Shown here in pieces: positions 35,527-43,756 of a stretch of 64,000 bases of DNA. Made by a program: the position numbers and the translations under genes. The notes below the pieces were generated by a model. That model searched no databases. It was not told where the DNA came from and was given only the letters and a program-made list of their open reading frames with translations. Numbering within the stretch: position 1 is the stretch's first letter; each line of letters begins with the position of its first letter. Source of the stretch: Marinibaculum sp040216765 (GTDB taxonomy: Bacteria > Pseudomonadota > Alphaproteobacteria > Ferrovibrionales > Ferrovibrionaceae); contig JAVJON010000007.1 in assembly GCA_040216765.1 (NCBI GenBank), positions 558,001 to 622,000 on the forward strand, in the 5' to 3' direction.

Positions 35527-36015
35527 ATGTCAAAACCAGAATCCGCTCCCGTCAGTTCCCGACCCGTCCCGTTCGCGGCCACGGCCGAGGTGCGCGACAC
35601 CTGCCTCTGCCTGCACATGCAGCGGGCCGCGCGTGCCCTGGCCCGGCGCTTCGACGAAGCCCTGCGCCCCTGCGGCCTGACCAACGGCCAGTTCTCGCTG
35701 CTGATGGCCCTCAACCGCCCCGAACCGCCGGGCATGGCGGCGGTCGCCCGGCTGCTGGCCGTGGACCGGACCACCCTGACCGCGGCCCTGAAGCCGCTGG
35801 AGCGGCGCGGCCTGGTTGCCATTGCGGCAGATCCGCAGGACCGTCGCGGCCGCCGCCTGGTGCTGACCGCGCTGGGGCAGCAGCAGCTGGCGGCGGCGCT
35901 GCCGGCCTGGCGCGCCACCCATGCGGAGGTCGATGACCTGTTGCGGGGAAGCGGCGGCGAGCCCGACCGCCTGCGGCAGGACCTGCATGCGCTCTCCGGC
36001 ATGGACGCACCGTGA
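35527..36015 (+). CDS. MarR family transcriptional regulator
   Basis: A 162-residue MarR protein. The winged-helix region is FDEALRPCGLTNGQFSLLMALNRPEPPGMAAVARLLAVDRTTLTAALKPLERRGLVAI with the wing DPQDRRGRRLVLTALGQ. A conserved cysteine near residue 21-23 (DTCLCLHMQ) and another in LRPCGLT suggest possible thiol sensing. The ATG at 35527 is immediately downstream of the palindromic operator, pointing to autorepression. Its TGA overlaps the GTG of the EndoU-like gene (GTGA). Confidence 0.9.
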   Translation: MSKPESAPVSSRPVPFAATAEVRDTCLCLHMQRAARALARRFDEALRPCGLTNGQFSLLMALNRPEPPGMAAVARLLAVDRTTLTAALKPLERRGLVAIAADPQDRRGRRLVLTALGQQQLAAALPAWRATHAEVDDLLRGSGGEPDRLRQDLHALSGMDAP

Positions 36016-37043
36016 CCCCGATCAGCCGCGCCTGCCTGGCCGCCGCCGGGCTCCTCGCCATCGTCGCCGGGGCGGCACCGGCCGCGGCCTTCGAGCCTGT
36101 CGCCGGGGATTTCATGGCGGACCGGGCCTGCCCCGCCCCTGTCAGCATCCGACAGGCCCGCAATCCCGGCGACTGGCACCTGCGTCCGGGCAGCACCTAT
36201 GCCGCCCACGGCTTGAACAAGCCCGGCGGCAGCGATGTCCAGGTCTCCGTGCCGGGCGCGTCTCCGGCACGGCGCTGGGTGGCCCGCACCTGCGGCACCC
36301 TGCGCCTGGCCGAGGCGCAGGATGGCGGGCCCCTGCTGCCGTTCTTCGATGGCGCGACCGGGCCGTCGGATCCATCGCCCGCCCCGCCGGCCCTGTCGGC
36401 CCTGGACCGGGCAGTGCTGCAGCTCTGCGGTTCCTGGGGCAGCCGGCCGAGCGCGGCGGCGTTCCGGCGGATGCTGGACGATCCCGGGCCGGCTGCGGAG
36501 GTCGAGGCGATCCGGCGGGCGCTCGACAATGCCGTTGTGGGGCCGGCGCGCGACGCGGCAGCATTCCGGGACGACCTGACCGAGGCCTGGTTCGCCGCCG
36601 ACGGCTTTGCCCATGTCTTCTGCGGCGAACCCGGCGCGGACGGGCTTGGCGGCCTGCATTTCGCCGGGCGCTACCTGCAGATGCAGCAGGAAGGCTGGGG
36701 CGGCCTGGCCACGGCCTGCGCCCGCGCCGAGATCGTCCCGCCCATCTACACCCTCGGCGTGCGCTACCTGCGCCCCGGTGGCGGCATGGCGACAGCCTGC
36801 CCCAAGGGCTATGCGCTGACCCTGGACGCCGGTGCGCTGTTCGTCGCGGCGACCCGCGCCCTGCGCCAGATGGCCGGCAGGCCCGGCGCCGCTTGCCTCT
36901 ATCGGGTGGCAGCGCCGGGGCAGAGCGCCTTCCTCGCCGTGTTTGTCCGCCGCGACGGTGCGATCCGCAGCTTCTATCCGGACGCCTCGCCGACCTGCGA
37001 CGGCGGGGCCGGCGCGGCGTCCTGCCTCTGCGACGCGGACTGA
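36012..37043 (+). CDS. Secreted EndoU-like nuclease family protein
   Basis: A 343-residue protein with a signal peptide (MTPISRACLAAAGLLAIVAGAAPAAA, cleavage before FEPV). The C-terminal half carries the EndoU pattern: His201 in GFAHVFCGE, His217 in GGLHFAGRYLQMQQEG exactly 16 residues later (as between the two catalytic His of Xenopus XendoU), and Lys266 in CPKGYALT near the expected catalytic lysine. The N-terminal ~190 residues have no recognised domain. Several cysteines (ACPAP, RTCGT, QLCGSW, CLCDAD) suit an exported protein. EndoU enzymes cut RNA at uridylates; activity here is inferred. GTG start, overlapping the MarR stop. Confidence 0.72.
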   Translation: MTPISRACLAAAGLLAIVAGAAPAAAFEPVAGDFMADRACPAPVSIRQARNPGDWHLRPGSTYAAHGLNKPGGSDVQVSVPGASPARRWVARTCGTLRLAEAQDGGPLLPFFDGATGPSDPSPAPPALSALDRAVLQLCGSWGSRPSAAAFRRMLDDPGPAAEVEAIRRALDNAVVGPARDAAAFRDDLTEAWFAADGFAHVFCGEPGADGLGGLHFAGRYLQMQQEGWGGLATACARAEIVPPIYTLGVRYLRPGGGMATACPKGYALTLDAGALFVAATRALRQMAGRPGAACLYRVAAPGQSAFLAVFVRRDGAIRSFYPDASPTCDGGAGAASCLCDAD

Positions 37044-37147
37044 CCTGACCTGCACTTTCCCGGCGCCGGCCTGTCGGTCTGCGCCCCGTCTCCCCGTCTA
37101 ACAGGTGAAGGCCGCCGGCCTTCGCCCGCCCAGACCAGGAGGACATC

Positions 37148-37756
37148 ATGAAACTCTACGACGCCAAGGCCCCGAACCCGCGCCGGGTCCGCATCTTCAT
37201 TGCCGAGAAGGGCATGGACGTGCCGCGCGACACGCTGGACCTGGACTCCGGCCAGGCCCGGACGCCGGACTTCCTGGCGAAGAACTCGCTCGGCCAGGTG
37301 CCGGTGCTGGAACTCGACGACGGCACGGTGATCACCGAAAGCGTCGCGATCTGCCGGTACCTCGACAGTCTGCAGCCCGACCCGCCGCTGTTCGGCGGCA
37401 CGCCGAAGGGCGAAGCGCAGGTCGAGATGTGGAACCGCCGCATGGAGCTCGAGATCCTGAACACAATCGCCAATGTGGCGCAGCACAGCTTTCCGTTCTT
37501 CAAGGACAGGGTAACCCAGGTGCCCGCCTTCGCGGCGGCGCAGATGGCCCTGATCCCGGCGAAATGGGCCTGGCTGGACAGCGAGATGGCCGACGGGCGG
37601 CCGTTCATCGCCGGGGACAGCTTCTCGGCCGCGGACATCACCGGCATGGTCGCGACCAAGCTGTCGGAACTGCTCGGCAGCCCGATCCCCGACAGTCTGG
37701 CTCATGTGGCGCGCTGGGATGCCGAGGTCCGCGCCCGGCCGAGCTGGAACGCCTGA
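37148..37756 (+). CDS. Glutathione S-transferase family protein
   Basis: A 202-residue GST. The thioredoxin-like N-domain reads MKLYDAKAPNPRRVRIFIAEKGMDVPRDTLDL, then NSLGQVPVLELDDGTVITESVAICRYLD with the cis-Pro and the glutathione-binding ES pair. The helical C-domain includes FIAGDSFSAADITGMVATKL. It has the length of a cytosolic GST. A role as maleylacetoacetate isomerase is unlikely given the distance from hmgA and the lack of the SSCS active-site motif. The gene stands alone and is convergent with the DHDPS-family gene. Confidence 0.9.
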   Translation: MKLYDAKAPNPRRVRIFIAEKGMDVPRDTLDLDSGQARTPDFLAKNSLGQVPVLELDDGTVITESVAICRYLDSLQPDPPLFGGTPKGEAQVEMWNRRMELEILNTIANVAQHSFPFFKDRVTQVPAFAAAQMALIPAKWAWLDSEMADGRPFIAGDSFSAADITGMVATKLSELLGSPIPDSLAHVARWDAEVRARPSWNA

Positions 37757-37777
37757 GCGTCCGCCCCCTGCTGCCGC

Positions 37778-38731
37778 CTAGAGGCTCAGCCCGCACCCCT
37801 CGAAGGCGGCGCGCGTCGCCGCCTTCTCCGCCTCGGTGAGCTGCAGCAGCGGGGGGCGCACCGGCCCGCCGGCCTGGCCCAGCAGTTCCTGCCAGTATTT
37901 CTGGTGCGCCTGCGGCTTGCCGCCGGGACGGGTCTGCTTCAGGGCGCGGCGTACCGGCTCCAGGCTGTCGCGCACCCGGCGTGCCGCGTCCACGCGGCCG
38001 GCAAAGGCCAGCTCGGTATAGTCGTGCATCCGCCGGTCGGCCCTGGTCTGCAGCAGATAGGGCGGCGAGGAACAGAGATAGAGCTGCCAGCCGAGCTCGA
38101 CGATATTGTCGAGCCATTCCTCTTCGGAGGCGGTGCTGACCAGCAGGCTGTCGCCCGCCAGTTCCGTCAGGCGGCGGTAATGCTCGCGCTCCACGCTGTA
38201 CTTGATGGCGACGATGTTCGGCAGCGCCGCGATCCGCGCGCAGAGCTCCGGGCTCATGATGTAGCCGCTGTCCGGATGGCTCCACATGGCGATGCCGATC
38301 TGCAGTTCCTCGCAGAGGATCCGGTAATAGTTGAAGAGCGTGTCGTCGCGATCGTGCAGGAAGTGCAGCACCGGCGCATGAACGACGATATAGTCCGCAC
38401 CGATCGCCTGGGCGTGGCGGGCAAGCTCCAGAACCGTGTCGAAGTTCTGGTCCGAGCAGGACATGATGGTGCCCGCCCGGCCGCCGGTCTCCTCCACCGC
38501 GATGTCGAAGCTGCGCTTGCGCTCCGCCAGCGACATCGAGAAGAACTCGCCCTGCTTGCCGTTGATGAACAGCCCGGCGATCCCCAGATCGTCGACCCAA
38601 TGGCGGATGTTGCGCCGGAAGCCGGCTTCGTCGATGGCGAAGTCCGGCAGCATCGGCGTCAGCGCCGCGGCCCAGATGCCGCGCAGATGCGCCCGGGCAT
38701 GGGCCTTCGCGTCCAGCCTGTCGTAGCTCAT
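37778..38731 (-). CDS. Dihydrodipicolinate synthase family (class I aldolase-type) protein
   Basis: A 317-residue TIM-barrel protein of the DHDPS/NAL family. The conserved elements are GIWAAALTPMLPDFAIDEAGFRRNIRHWV, FINGKQGEFFSMSLAER (in place of GTTGE), and the Schiff-base lysine Lys177 in NIVAIKYSVE. The C-terminal extension (~290-317) is longer than in lysine-pathway DapA. Members of this branch act on 2-oxo acids in catabolic pathways, as aldolases, hydratases or decarboxylases. It overlaps the molybdenum hydroxylase gene by 4 nt (ATGA), so it belongs to that catabolic unit, not lysine synthesis. Confidence 0.87.
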   Translation of the reverse strand: MSYDRLDAKAHARAHLRGIWAAALTPMLPDFAIDEAGFRRNIRHWVDDLGIAGLFINGKQGEFFSMSLAERKRSFDIAVEETGGRAGTIMSCSDQNFDTVLELARHAQAIGADYIVVHAPVLHFLHDRDDTLFNYYRILCEELQIGIAMWSHPDSGYIMSPELCARIAALPNIVAIKYSVEREHYRRLTELAGDSLLVSTASEEEWLDNIVELGWQLYLCSSPPYLLQTRADRRMHDYTELAFAGRVDAARRVRDSLEPVRRALKQTRPGGKPQAHQKYWQELLGQAGGPVRPPLLQLTEAEKAATRAAFEGCGLSL

Positions 38732-40890
38732 CGCAATTCCTCCGGTTCGGCGGCCTGCGCCGCCTGTATCGCACGCCAGACCGCCTCGGCACCGATCGGC
38801 AGGGGCAGGTCCTGCACGCCCAGCGGCCGGAGCGCGTCCAGCACGGCATTCGCGATCGCGGCCGGCGCACCGATCGTGCCCGCCTCGCCCACACCCTTGG
38901 CACCCAGCAGGTTGGCCGGCGACCGGCCGGCCAGGCTGCCAATCTCCAGCACCGGCATGTCGGCCGCACGGGGCAGTGCATAATCCATCAGGCTGCCGGT
39001 CAGCAGCTGCCCGTCGGTGTCGTAGACCAGCCGTTCCAGCAACGCCTCGCCCAGGCCCTGTGCCATGCCGCCGGCGAGCTGCCCCGCCACCAGCATCGGG
39101 TTGACGACGATGCCGGCATCGTCGGCCAGCACCATCCGCTCGACCTGCACCCGGCCGGTCGCGGGATCCACGGCGACCTGCGCAATATAGCAGCCGCTGC
39201 CCCAGGCCTCGCCCTCGGCGGTATAGACCTGCGCGGCTTCCACCGTGGCGCTGGGCCCGGCGGCCGGCAGGCGCGCCAGCACCTCGCGGCCCGCCGCCAG
39301 CACCGCGGAGCCGCCGATCGCGGTGCTGCGGCTCGCCAGCGCACCGATGCCTTCCGGGCAGTCGGCGGTGTCGCCATGGCGCACCGTCACGGCGTCCGCG
39401 GAAATCCCGAACAGGTCCGCGAGGATCTGGGCGCAGGCGGTTTCCCGTCCGTGACCCTGGCTGCTGCCGCCCAGGAAACAGTCCACGCTGCCATCGGCAT
39501 TGCGGCGCACCCGGGCGCTTTCCCAGCCCTGGCCGCAGGGCTCCACGAACATCGCGCAGCCCAGGCCGATCAGTTCGCCACCGGCACGCCGCCGCCGCTG
39601 TTGCGCGCGCAGGGCGTCCAGGTCGGCGCGTGCGGCGGCCAGCTCCAGAAGGCGCGGATAATCGCCGGAATCCAGGACGATGCCGGTCGGCCCCTGCCAG
39701 GGCATGGCAGCGGGCGGGATCAGGTTCGCGCGGCGCAGGTCCAGCGGATCCATGCCGAGGGCCTGCGCCGCCCGGTCCACCAGGCGCTCCATCAGCATGG
39801 CGGCCTCCGGCCGGCCCGCGCCGCGATAGATCCCCACCGCTGCGGTGCCGTCGGCATGCCCGCGCACCGCCACATCGAGGGCCGGCACGAGGTAGGGGCC
39901 GGGCAGGATCCGTCCGGCGTTCCACAGCGGCACCGCGGCACTGGTCGTCAGCCAATGGCCCAGCGGCGCGTCGATCCGCGCCTGCAGTGCCAGGAAGCGG
40001 CCGTCCGCCGCGACCGCCAGGCGGCCGCGGGTCGTCATCCCGCGCCCGTGCGAGGCGGCAAGCAGGTCCTCGCCGCGCGTGGCGGTCCATCGCACGGGGC
40101 GGCACAGCGCAAAGGCCGCCCAGACGGCGAGCACCTCTTCCGGATAGAGCGAGGCCTTCATGCCGAAGGCGCCGCCGACATCCGGCGCCACCACCCGGAT
40201 CCGGCCGGCATCAACCCCCAGGATGCCGGCGAGTTCGCTGCGCGCGCGATGCGGTGTCTGGCTGGACAGCCAGACCGTCACATCGCCCGTGGCGGCGTGA
40301 TAGTCGACGGCGATGGCGCGGCCTTCCAGCGGACATGGCGCCAGGCGCGAATGCCGGACCTCGACCGCCACGACATGGGCCGCGGCGTCACATGCCGCGC
40401 CGGCATCGCCGGCCTGCCAGTCCAGGGCAAAGACCGCCTCGCCCGGGGCCGGGAGCCGGGATGCGTCCTTCAGGGACAGATCGATCGCAGCCACGGCATC
40501 GGCCGCGCGGTCGGCGCTATCGGCCAGCACGGCCGCCACCGGCTGGCCCACCGCCAGCACGCGGCCGGCGGCCAGCACCGGGAAGTCCGGCGCGGCACCA
40601 AGCGGCAGCACCGGGTTGACCGTCAGCCGGCCGAGCGGCGTCAGGTCCGCCGCTGTCAGCACCGCCGCCACGCCGGGCATTGCCGCCGCCGCCGCCGTCT
40701 CGCAGCCCAGGATCGCACCCCCGGCGGCCGGACTCCGCAGGAAGGCGATGTGCAGGGCGTCCTGCAGCGGGATATCCGCCACGAACCGCCCCTGCCCCTG
40801 CACCAGCGGCAGGTCCTCGCGCCGGCGGATCGCCTGGCCGACCAGGGCCCCGCCCGACACCCGGTCGAGGCCGGCTTTCGCCAGCGGCAT
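38728..40890 (-). CDS. Xanthine dehydrogenase family molybdopterin-binding subunit
   Basis: A 720-residue large subunit of a molybdenum hydroxylase. It begins RREDLPLVQGQGRFVADIPLQDALH (CoxL/XdhB-like), includes VVAPDVGGAFGMKASLYPEE and YRGAGRPEAAMLMERLVD, and ends with LGAKGVGEAGTIGAPAAIANAV, which carries the catalytic glutamate. Such enzymes hydroxylate N-heterocycles or aldehydes using water. The usual FAD and [2Fe-2S] subunit genes are absent on either side, so the partners must be encoded elsewhere or the electron route is unusual. It is coupled to the DHDPS-family gene and divergent from aspartate dehydrogenase. Confidence 0.9.
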   Translation of the reverse strand: MPLAKAGLDRVSGGALVGQAIRRREDLPLVQGQGRFVADIPLQDALHIAFLRSPAAGGAILGCETAAAAAMPGVAAVLTAADLTPLGRLTVNPVLPLGAAPDFPVLAAGRVLAVGQPVAAVLADSADRAADAVAAIDLSLKDASRLPAPGEAVFALDWQAGDAGAACDAAAHVVAVEVRHSRLAPCPLEGRAIAVDYHAATGDVTVWLSSQTPHRARSELAGILGVDAGRIRVVAPDVGGAFGMKASLYPEEVLAVWAAFALCRPVRWTATRGEDLLAASHGRGMTTRGRLAVAADGRFLALQARIDAPLGHWLTTSAAVPLWNAGRILPGPYLVPALDVAVRGHADGTAAVGIYRGAGRPEAAMLMERLVDRAAQALGMDPLDLRRANLIPPAAMPWQGPTGIVLDSGDYPRLLELAAARADLDALRAQQRRRRAGGELIGLGCAMFVEPCGQGWESARVRRNADGSVDCFLGGSSQGHGRETACAQILADLFGISADAVTVRHGDTADCPEGIGALASRSTAIGGSAVLAAGREVLARLPAAGPSATVEAAQVYTAEGEAWGSGCYIAQVAVDPATGRVQVERMVLADDAGIVVNPMLVAGQLAGGMAQGLGEALLERLVYDTDGQLLTGSLMDYALPRAADMPVLEIGSLAGRSPANLLGAKGVGEAGTIGAPAAIANAVLDALRPLGVQDLPLPIGAEAVWRAIQAAQAAEPEELR

Positions 40891-41042
40891 GGCCCGCCCG
40901 GGTTCGGTCTGATCACGGTGCACGGACGTGGTCCCCAGCTCTGCGCGTTGCAACGGGCGAAGGGCCGCCGCCTCCGACAATCTGTGCAACCGGCAGGTCG
41001 GTGCCAAATCGTTTCTGGGCATCCAGATATATCCAAATCGAA

Positions 41043-41060
41043 TATCCAGAGCCTTGGATA
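41043..41060. promoter_or_regulatory. Candidate operator between the molybdenum hydroxylase and aspartate dehydrogenase genes
   Basis: TATCCA (41043-41048) and TGGATA (41055-41060) form a perfect 6-bp inverted repeat with a 6-bp spacer. Further ATCCA copies at about 41021-41035 make this the only AT-rich stretch of the 220-bp divergent region. It is about 50 nt before the aspartate dehydrogenase start. The regulator is unknown; the LysR protein encoded nearby is one candidate. Confidence 0.4.
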
Positions 41061-41110
41061 CGTGCAAAGTGAAAAGTGACCCGGTCCCGGTCCGAAAGGA
41101 TTCTTCCAGC

Positions 41111-41911
41111 ATGTCCCAGAAGTCCTGCGCCGTCGTGCTGATCGGCCGGGGCGCGATTGCCCGCCACGTCTCTGCTGCCCTGGCCGCCGATCCCGCATTG
41201 CAGCTTGTCGGCCGGATTCTCCGCGACGACGGTGGCGGCGCGGCAGCGGTCGATGGCCTGCCTGCGGCAACCAGCCTGGCCGGGCTGGGCCTGCGGCCGG
41301 ACATCGTCGCCGACTGCGCCGGGCATGGCGGCCTGGCGGCCCATGGCCCGCAGATCCTGGCGGCCGGCATCGACATGGTCACGGTCTCCGCCGGCGCGAT
41401 GGCGCATCCGGGGCTGGCGGAGCAGCTGGAGGCGGCCGCCCGCCGCGGCGGGGCCCGCCTGCAGTTCGCCAGCGGTGCGATCGGCGGCACCGACTGCCTC
41501 GCCGCGGCGGCGGCCGGCGGCCTGGACCATGTCCGCTATACCGGGCGCAAGCCGCCAGCAGGCTGGCGCGGCACCCCCGCCGCCGGGCAGGTCGATCTCG
41601 ACCGGCTGAGCGCGCCGCATGTCCACTTCCGCGGATCGGCACGACAGGCGGCACGGCTCTACCCGCGCAACGCCAATGTCGCGGCGACCATTGCCCTGGC
41701 AGGGATCGGGCTGGATCGCACGGAAGTTGAACTGGTCGCCGACCCTGCCGCCCCGGGCAACCTGCACGAGGTGGAGGCTGCCGGCCCGTTCGGAACGTTC
41801 CGACTGCAGCTGTCCGGCCGGCCGCTGCCGGACAATCCGGCTTCCTCCGCGCTTGCCGCGATGAGCGTCCTGGCCGCGCTGCGCCGCCGGACGCAGCCGC
41901 TCTGGCTTTAG
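41111..41911 (+). CDS. L-aspartate dehydrogenase (NadX family)
   Basis: A 266-residue NAD(P)-dependent dehydrogenase with Rossmann motif VLIGRGAIARHV at residues 9-20 and DIVADCAGHGGLAAHGPQIL. SAPHVHFRGSARQAARLYPRNANVAATIALAG matches AspDH, and the catalytic histidine is probably His219 in GNLHEVEAAGPFGTF. The known reaction converts aspartate to iminoaspartate, the precursor of quinolinate in NAD synthesis, or runs in amine catabolism. No nadA or nadC is adjacent. It sits at the head of a catabolic block, so a substrate other than aspartate is possible. The ATG at 41111 gives MSQKSCAVVLIG. Confidence 0.85.
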   Translation: MSQKSCAVVLIGRGAIARHVSAALAADPALQLVGRILRDDGGGAAAVDGLPAATSLAGLGLRPDIVADCAGHGGLAAHGPQILAAGIDMVTVSAGAMAHPGLAEQLEAAARRGGARLQFASGAIGGTDCLAAAAAGGLDHVRYTGRKPPAGWRGTPAAGQVDLDRLSAPHVHFRGSARQAARLYPRNANVAATIALAGIGLDRTEVELVADPAAPGNLHEVEAAGPFGTFRLQLSGRPLPDNPASSALAAMSVLAALRRRTQPLWL

Positions 41912-41942
41912 GTCCGGCAGCGGCTCCCGGCGAGGGTGCTGC

Positions 41943-42902
41943 TCAGGCGGGGTCGCGCAGGCCCCGGGCCACCTCCCGCAGTTCCTCGAGGAAGGCGGTC
42001 GCGGCAGGCGACAGGCCGCCCACCTGCCGGAACGACACCCCGACCGGCCCGATGGAAACGCCCAGGTCGCACGGGATCACCGACAGCACGCCCAGGCGGG
42101 CCTCCTGTTCCACGACATGCGCGGGCACGATGCCGATCAGGTCGGTGGACTGCAGCAACGCCCTGTTGGTCTGGAAGGAGACCGATTCCACCGCGATCCT
42201 CGGCACCATGCCATGGTCGTGGAAGGCCTTCTCGATCTGTCGCCGCAAGGTGGTCTCCTGCAACGGCAGGATCCAGTCGCAGGCCGCGAGGTCCGACAGG
42301 GCCACACTGTCCCGTCCGGCCAGCGGATGGCCGGCCCGGGCCACGATGCAGACGGCCTCGTCGAACAGGCGCTCCTGCACCAGCTCGGCGCGGTGCCGGA
42401 ACTCGGGCAGCCGCCCGACCACCATGTCGAGATCGCCGGCCGCGAGCGCCGGCATGAGAAGGTCGTTGGTTCCGTCGCGCACAGTCACGCTGACATTGGG
42501 GCGCTTGGCCCGCACCCGGCAGATGGTCTGCGGCAGCAGCTTCGCGGAGGCGGCCAGCAGGGTGCCGACGACGATCCGCCCGCCCAGCCCCTCGTTCAGG
42601 TCGTCCAGTTCCTGCGCGGCCTGGGCGATCTGCGCCAACACCAGCTTGCCGTGACGGACCAGCGCCTCGCCGAACGGCGTCGGCACCGCGCCGCGGTTCG
42701 TGCGGTCGAACAGCCGGACGCCGAAATCGGCCTCCAGGTCCTTGATCAGCTTGGTGGCCGCCGGCTGCGAGATGTTCAGGGCCTCCGCCGCGTGCAGGAT
42801 GCTCGCCCGCTCCGCCACCACCACCAGCAGGCGCAGCTGCTTGAGTTTCAGCCGGGTCAGCACCCGGTCGGTGATGCGGATATGGCGGTTGCGCGTTTCC
42901 AT
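41943..42902 (-). CDS. LysR family transcriptional regulator
   Basis: A 319-residue LTTR. The N-terminal winged helix is LKLKQLRLLVVVAERASILHAAEALNISQPAATKLIKDLEADFGVRLFDR and the periplasmic-binding-like effector domain starts near GRIVVGTLLAASAKLLP. The first residues resemble PcaQ/GbpR-type regulators of aromatic and sugar-acid degradation. It is divergent from the alpha/beta hydrolase-dioxygenase-transporter operon and convergent with the aspartate dehydrogenase gene, so it is the likely pathway-specific activator (inference). Confidence 0.93.
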   Translation of the reverse strand: METRNRHIRITDRVLTRLKLKQLRLLVVVAERASILHAAEALNISQPAATKLIKDLEADFGVRLFDRTNRGAVPTPFGEALVRHGKLVLAQIAQAAQELDDLNEGLGGRIVVGTLLAASAKLLPQTICRVRAKRPNVSVTVRDGTNDLLMPALAAGDLDMVVGRLPEFRHRAELVQERLFDEAVCIVARAGHPLAGRDSVALSDLAACDWILPLQETTLRRQIEKAFHDHGMVPRIAVESVSFQTNRALLQSTDLIGIVPAHVVEQEARLGVLSVIPCDLGVSIGPVGVSFRQVGGLSPAATAFLEELREVARGLRDPA

Positions 42903-43008
42903 GCCTCACTATCGCAAATCGTAATATCAACTTCCAAGCTTTTGCCTTGTCGGTAATAGCAGACCTGCCATCCTGCGGCCCAACAGGAGTTCCAGCGGGG
43001 ATGGTGGG

Positions 43009-43740
43009 ATGAAGATCGTTCTGGTTCACGGCGCCTGGCATGACGGCTCGCTCTGGGCGGAGGTTGCCGCGCCGCTGCGCGCCGCAGGGCACGAGGTGCA
43101 TACCCCGACCCTGGCGGGAAACGGGCCCGGCGAGGTCGATCGCACGATCGGCCATGCCGAGGCGGTGCAGTCGGCGATCGACTATGTGACCGGCAACGAC
43201 CTGAGCGATTTCGTCCTGCTGGGCCATTCCTATGGCGGCACGATCATCTCCAAGATGGCGGAGGCGATGCCCGAGCGGATCCGCCGGCTGGTCTACTGGA
43301 ATGCCTTCGTCCTGCAGGACGGAGAGTCCGTCGAGAGCGTCAGCCCGCCGGCCTACAAGGGCATGATGGACCAGATCGTCGCCTCCGGAGCCTACGGCCC
43401 GGGCGGGGTCAAGCTTCCCTTCCCGGTGTGGCGCGAGGCTTTCATGAACGATGCGTCGCTGGCCCTGGCGGAAAAGACCTACGGGATGACCACGCCGCAC
43501 CCGCACCGTACGCTGACCGACCGGCTGGAACTGAAGAGCTTCTACGACCTGCAGATCCCGCGAAGCTACCTGAACTGCACGGACGACATCGCCATGCCGG
43601 TGGGCGACTATGCCTGGATGCCCCGCTTCCCTGCACGTCTCGGCCTGTGCCGGCTCGTGCAGATGCCCGGCGGGCACGAGGCCTGTTTCACGAACCCCGC
43701 CCTGCTGGCCGACAAGATCATGGAGGCCGGGCGGGACTAG
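43009..43740 (+). CDS. Alpha/beta hydrolase
   Basis: A 243-residue alpha/beta-hydrolase. The oxyanion region is VLVHGAWHDGSLW, the nucleophile elbow GHSYGG and the C-terminal histidine lies in MPGGHEACFTNP. The fold is close to plant methylesterase/hydroxynitrile-lyase-like enzymes (SABP2 family). It may hydrolyse an ester or ring-cleavage product within this pathway. It is the first gene of the operon that continues with the dioxygenase (17 nt gap). An AATAGCAG element lies 46 nt before the ATG. Confidence 0.88.
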   Translation: MKIVLVHGAWHDGSLWAEVAAPLRAAGHEVHTPTLAGNGPGEVDRTIGHAEAVQSAIDYVTGNDLSDFVLLGHSYGGTIISKMAEAMPERIRRLVYWNAFVLQDGESVESVSPPAYKGMMDQIVASGAYGPGGVKLPFPVWREAFMNDASLALAEKTYGMTTPHPHRTLTDRLELKSFYDLQIPRSYLNCTDDIAMPVGDYAWMPRFPARLGLCRLVQMPGGHEACFTNPALLADKIMEAGRD

Positions 43741-43756
43741 GCGCGGAGGACGAGAG

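Noticed and set aside
37148..37756. The GST gene as the missing maleylacetoacetate isomerase
   Set aside because: It is 33 kb from hmgA and lacks the SSCS-type active-site motif of MAAI/zeta-class GSTs.
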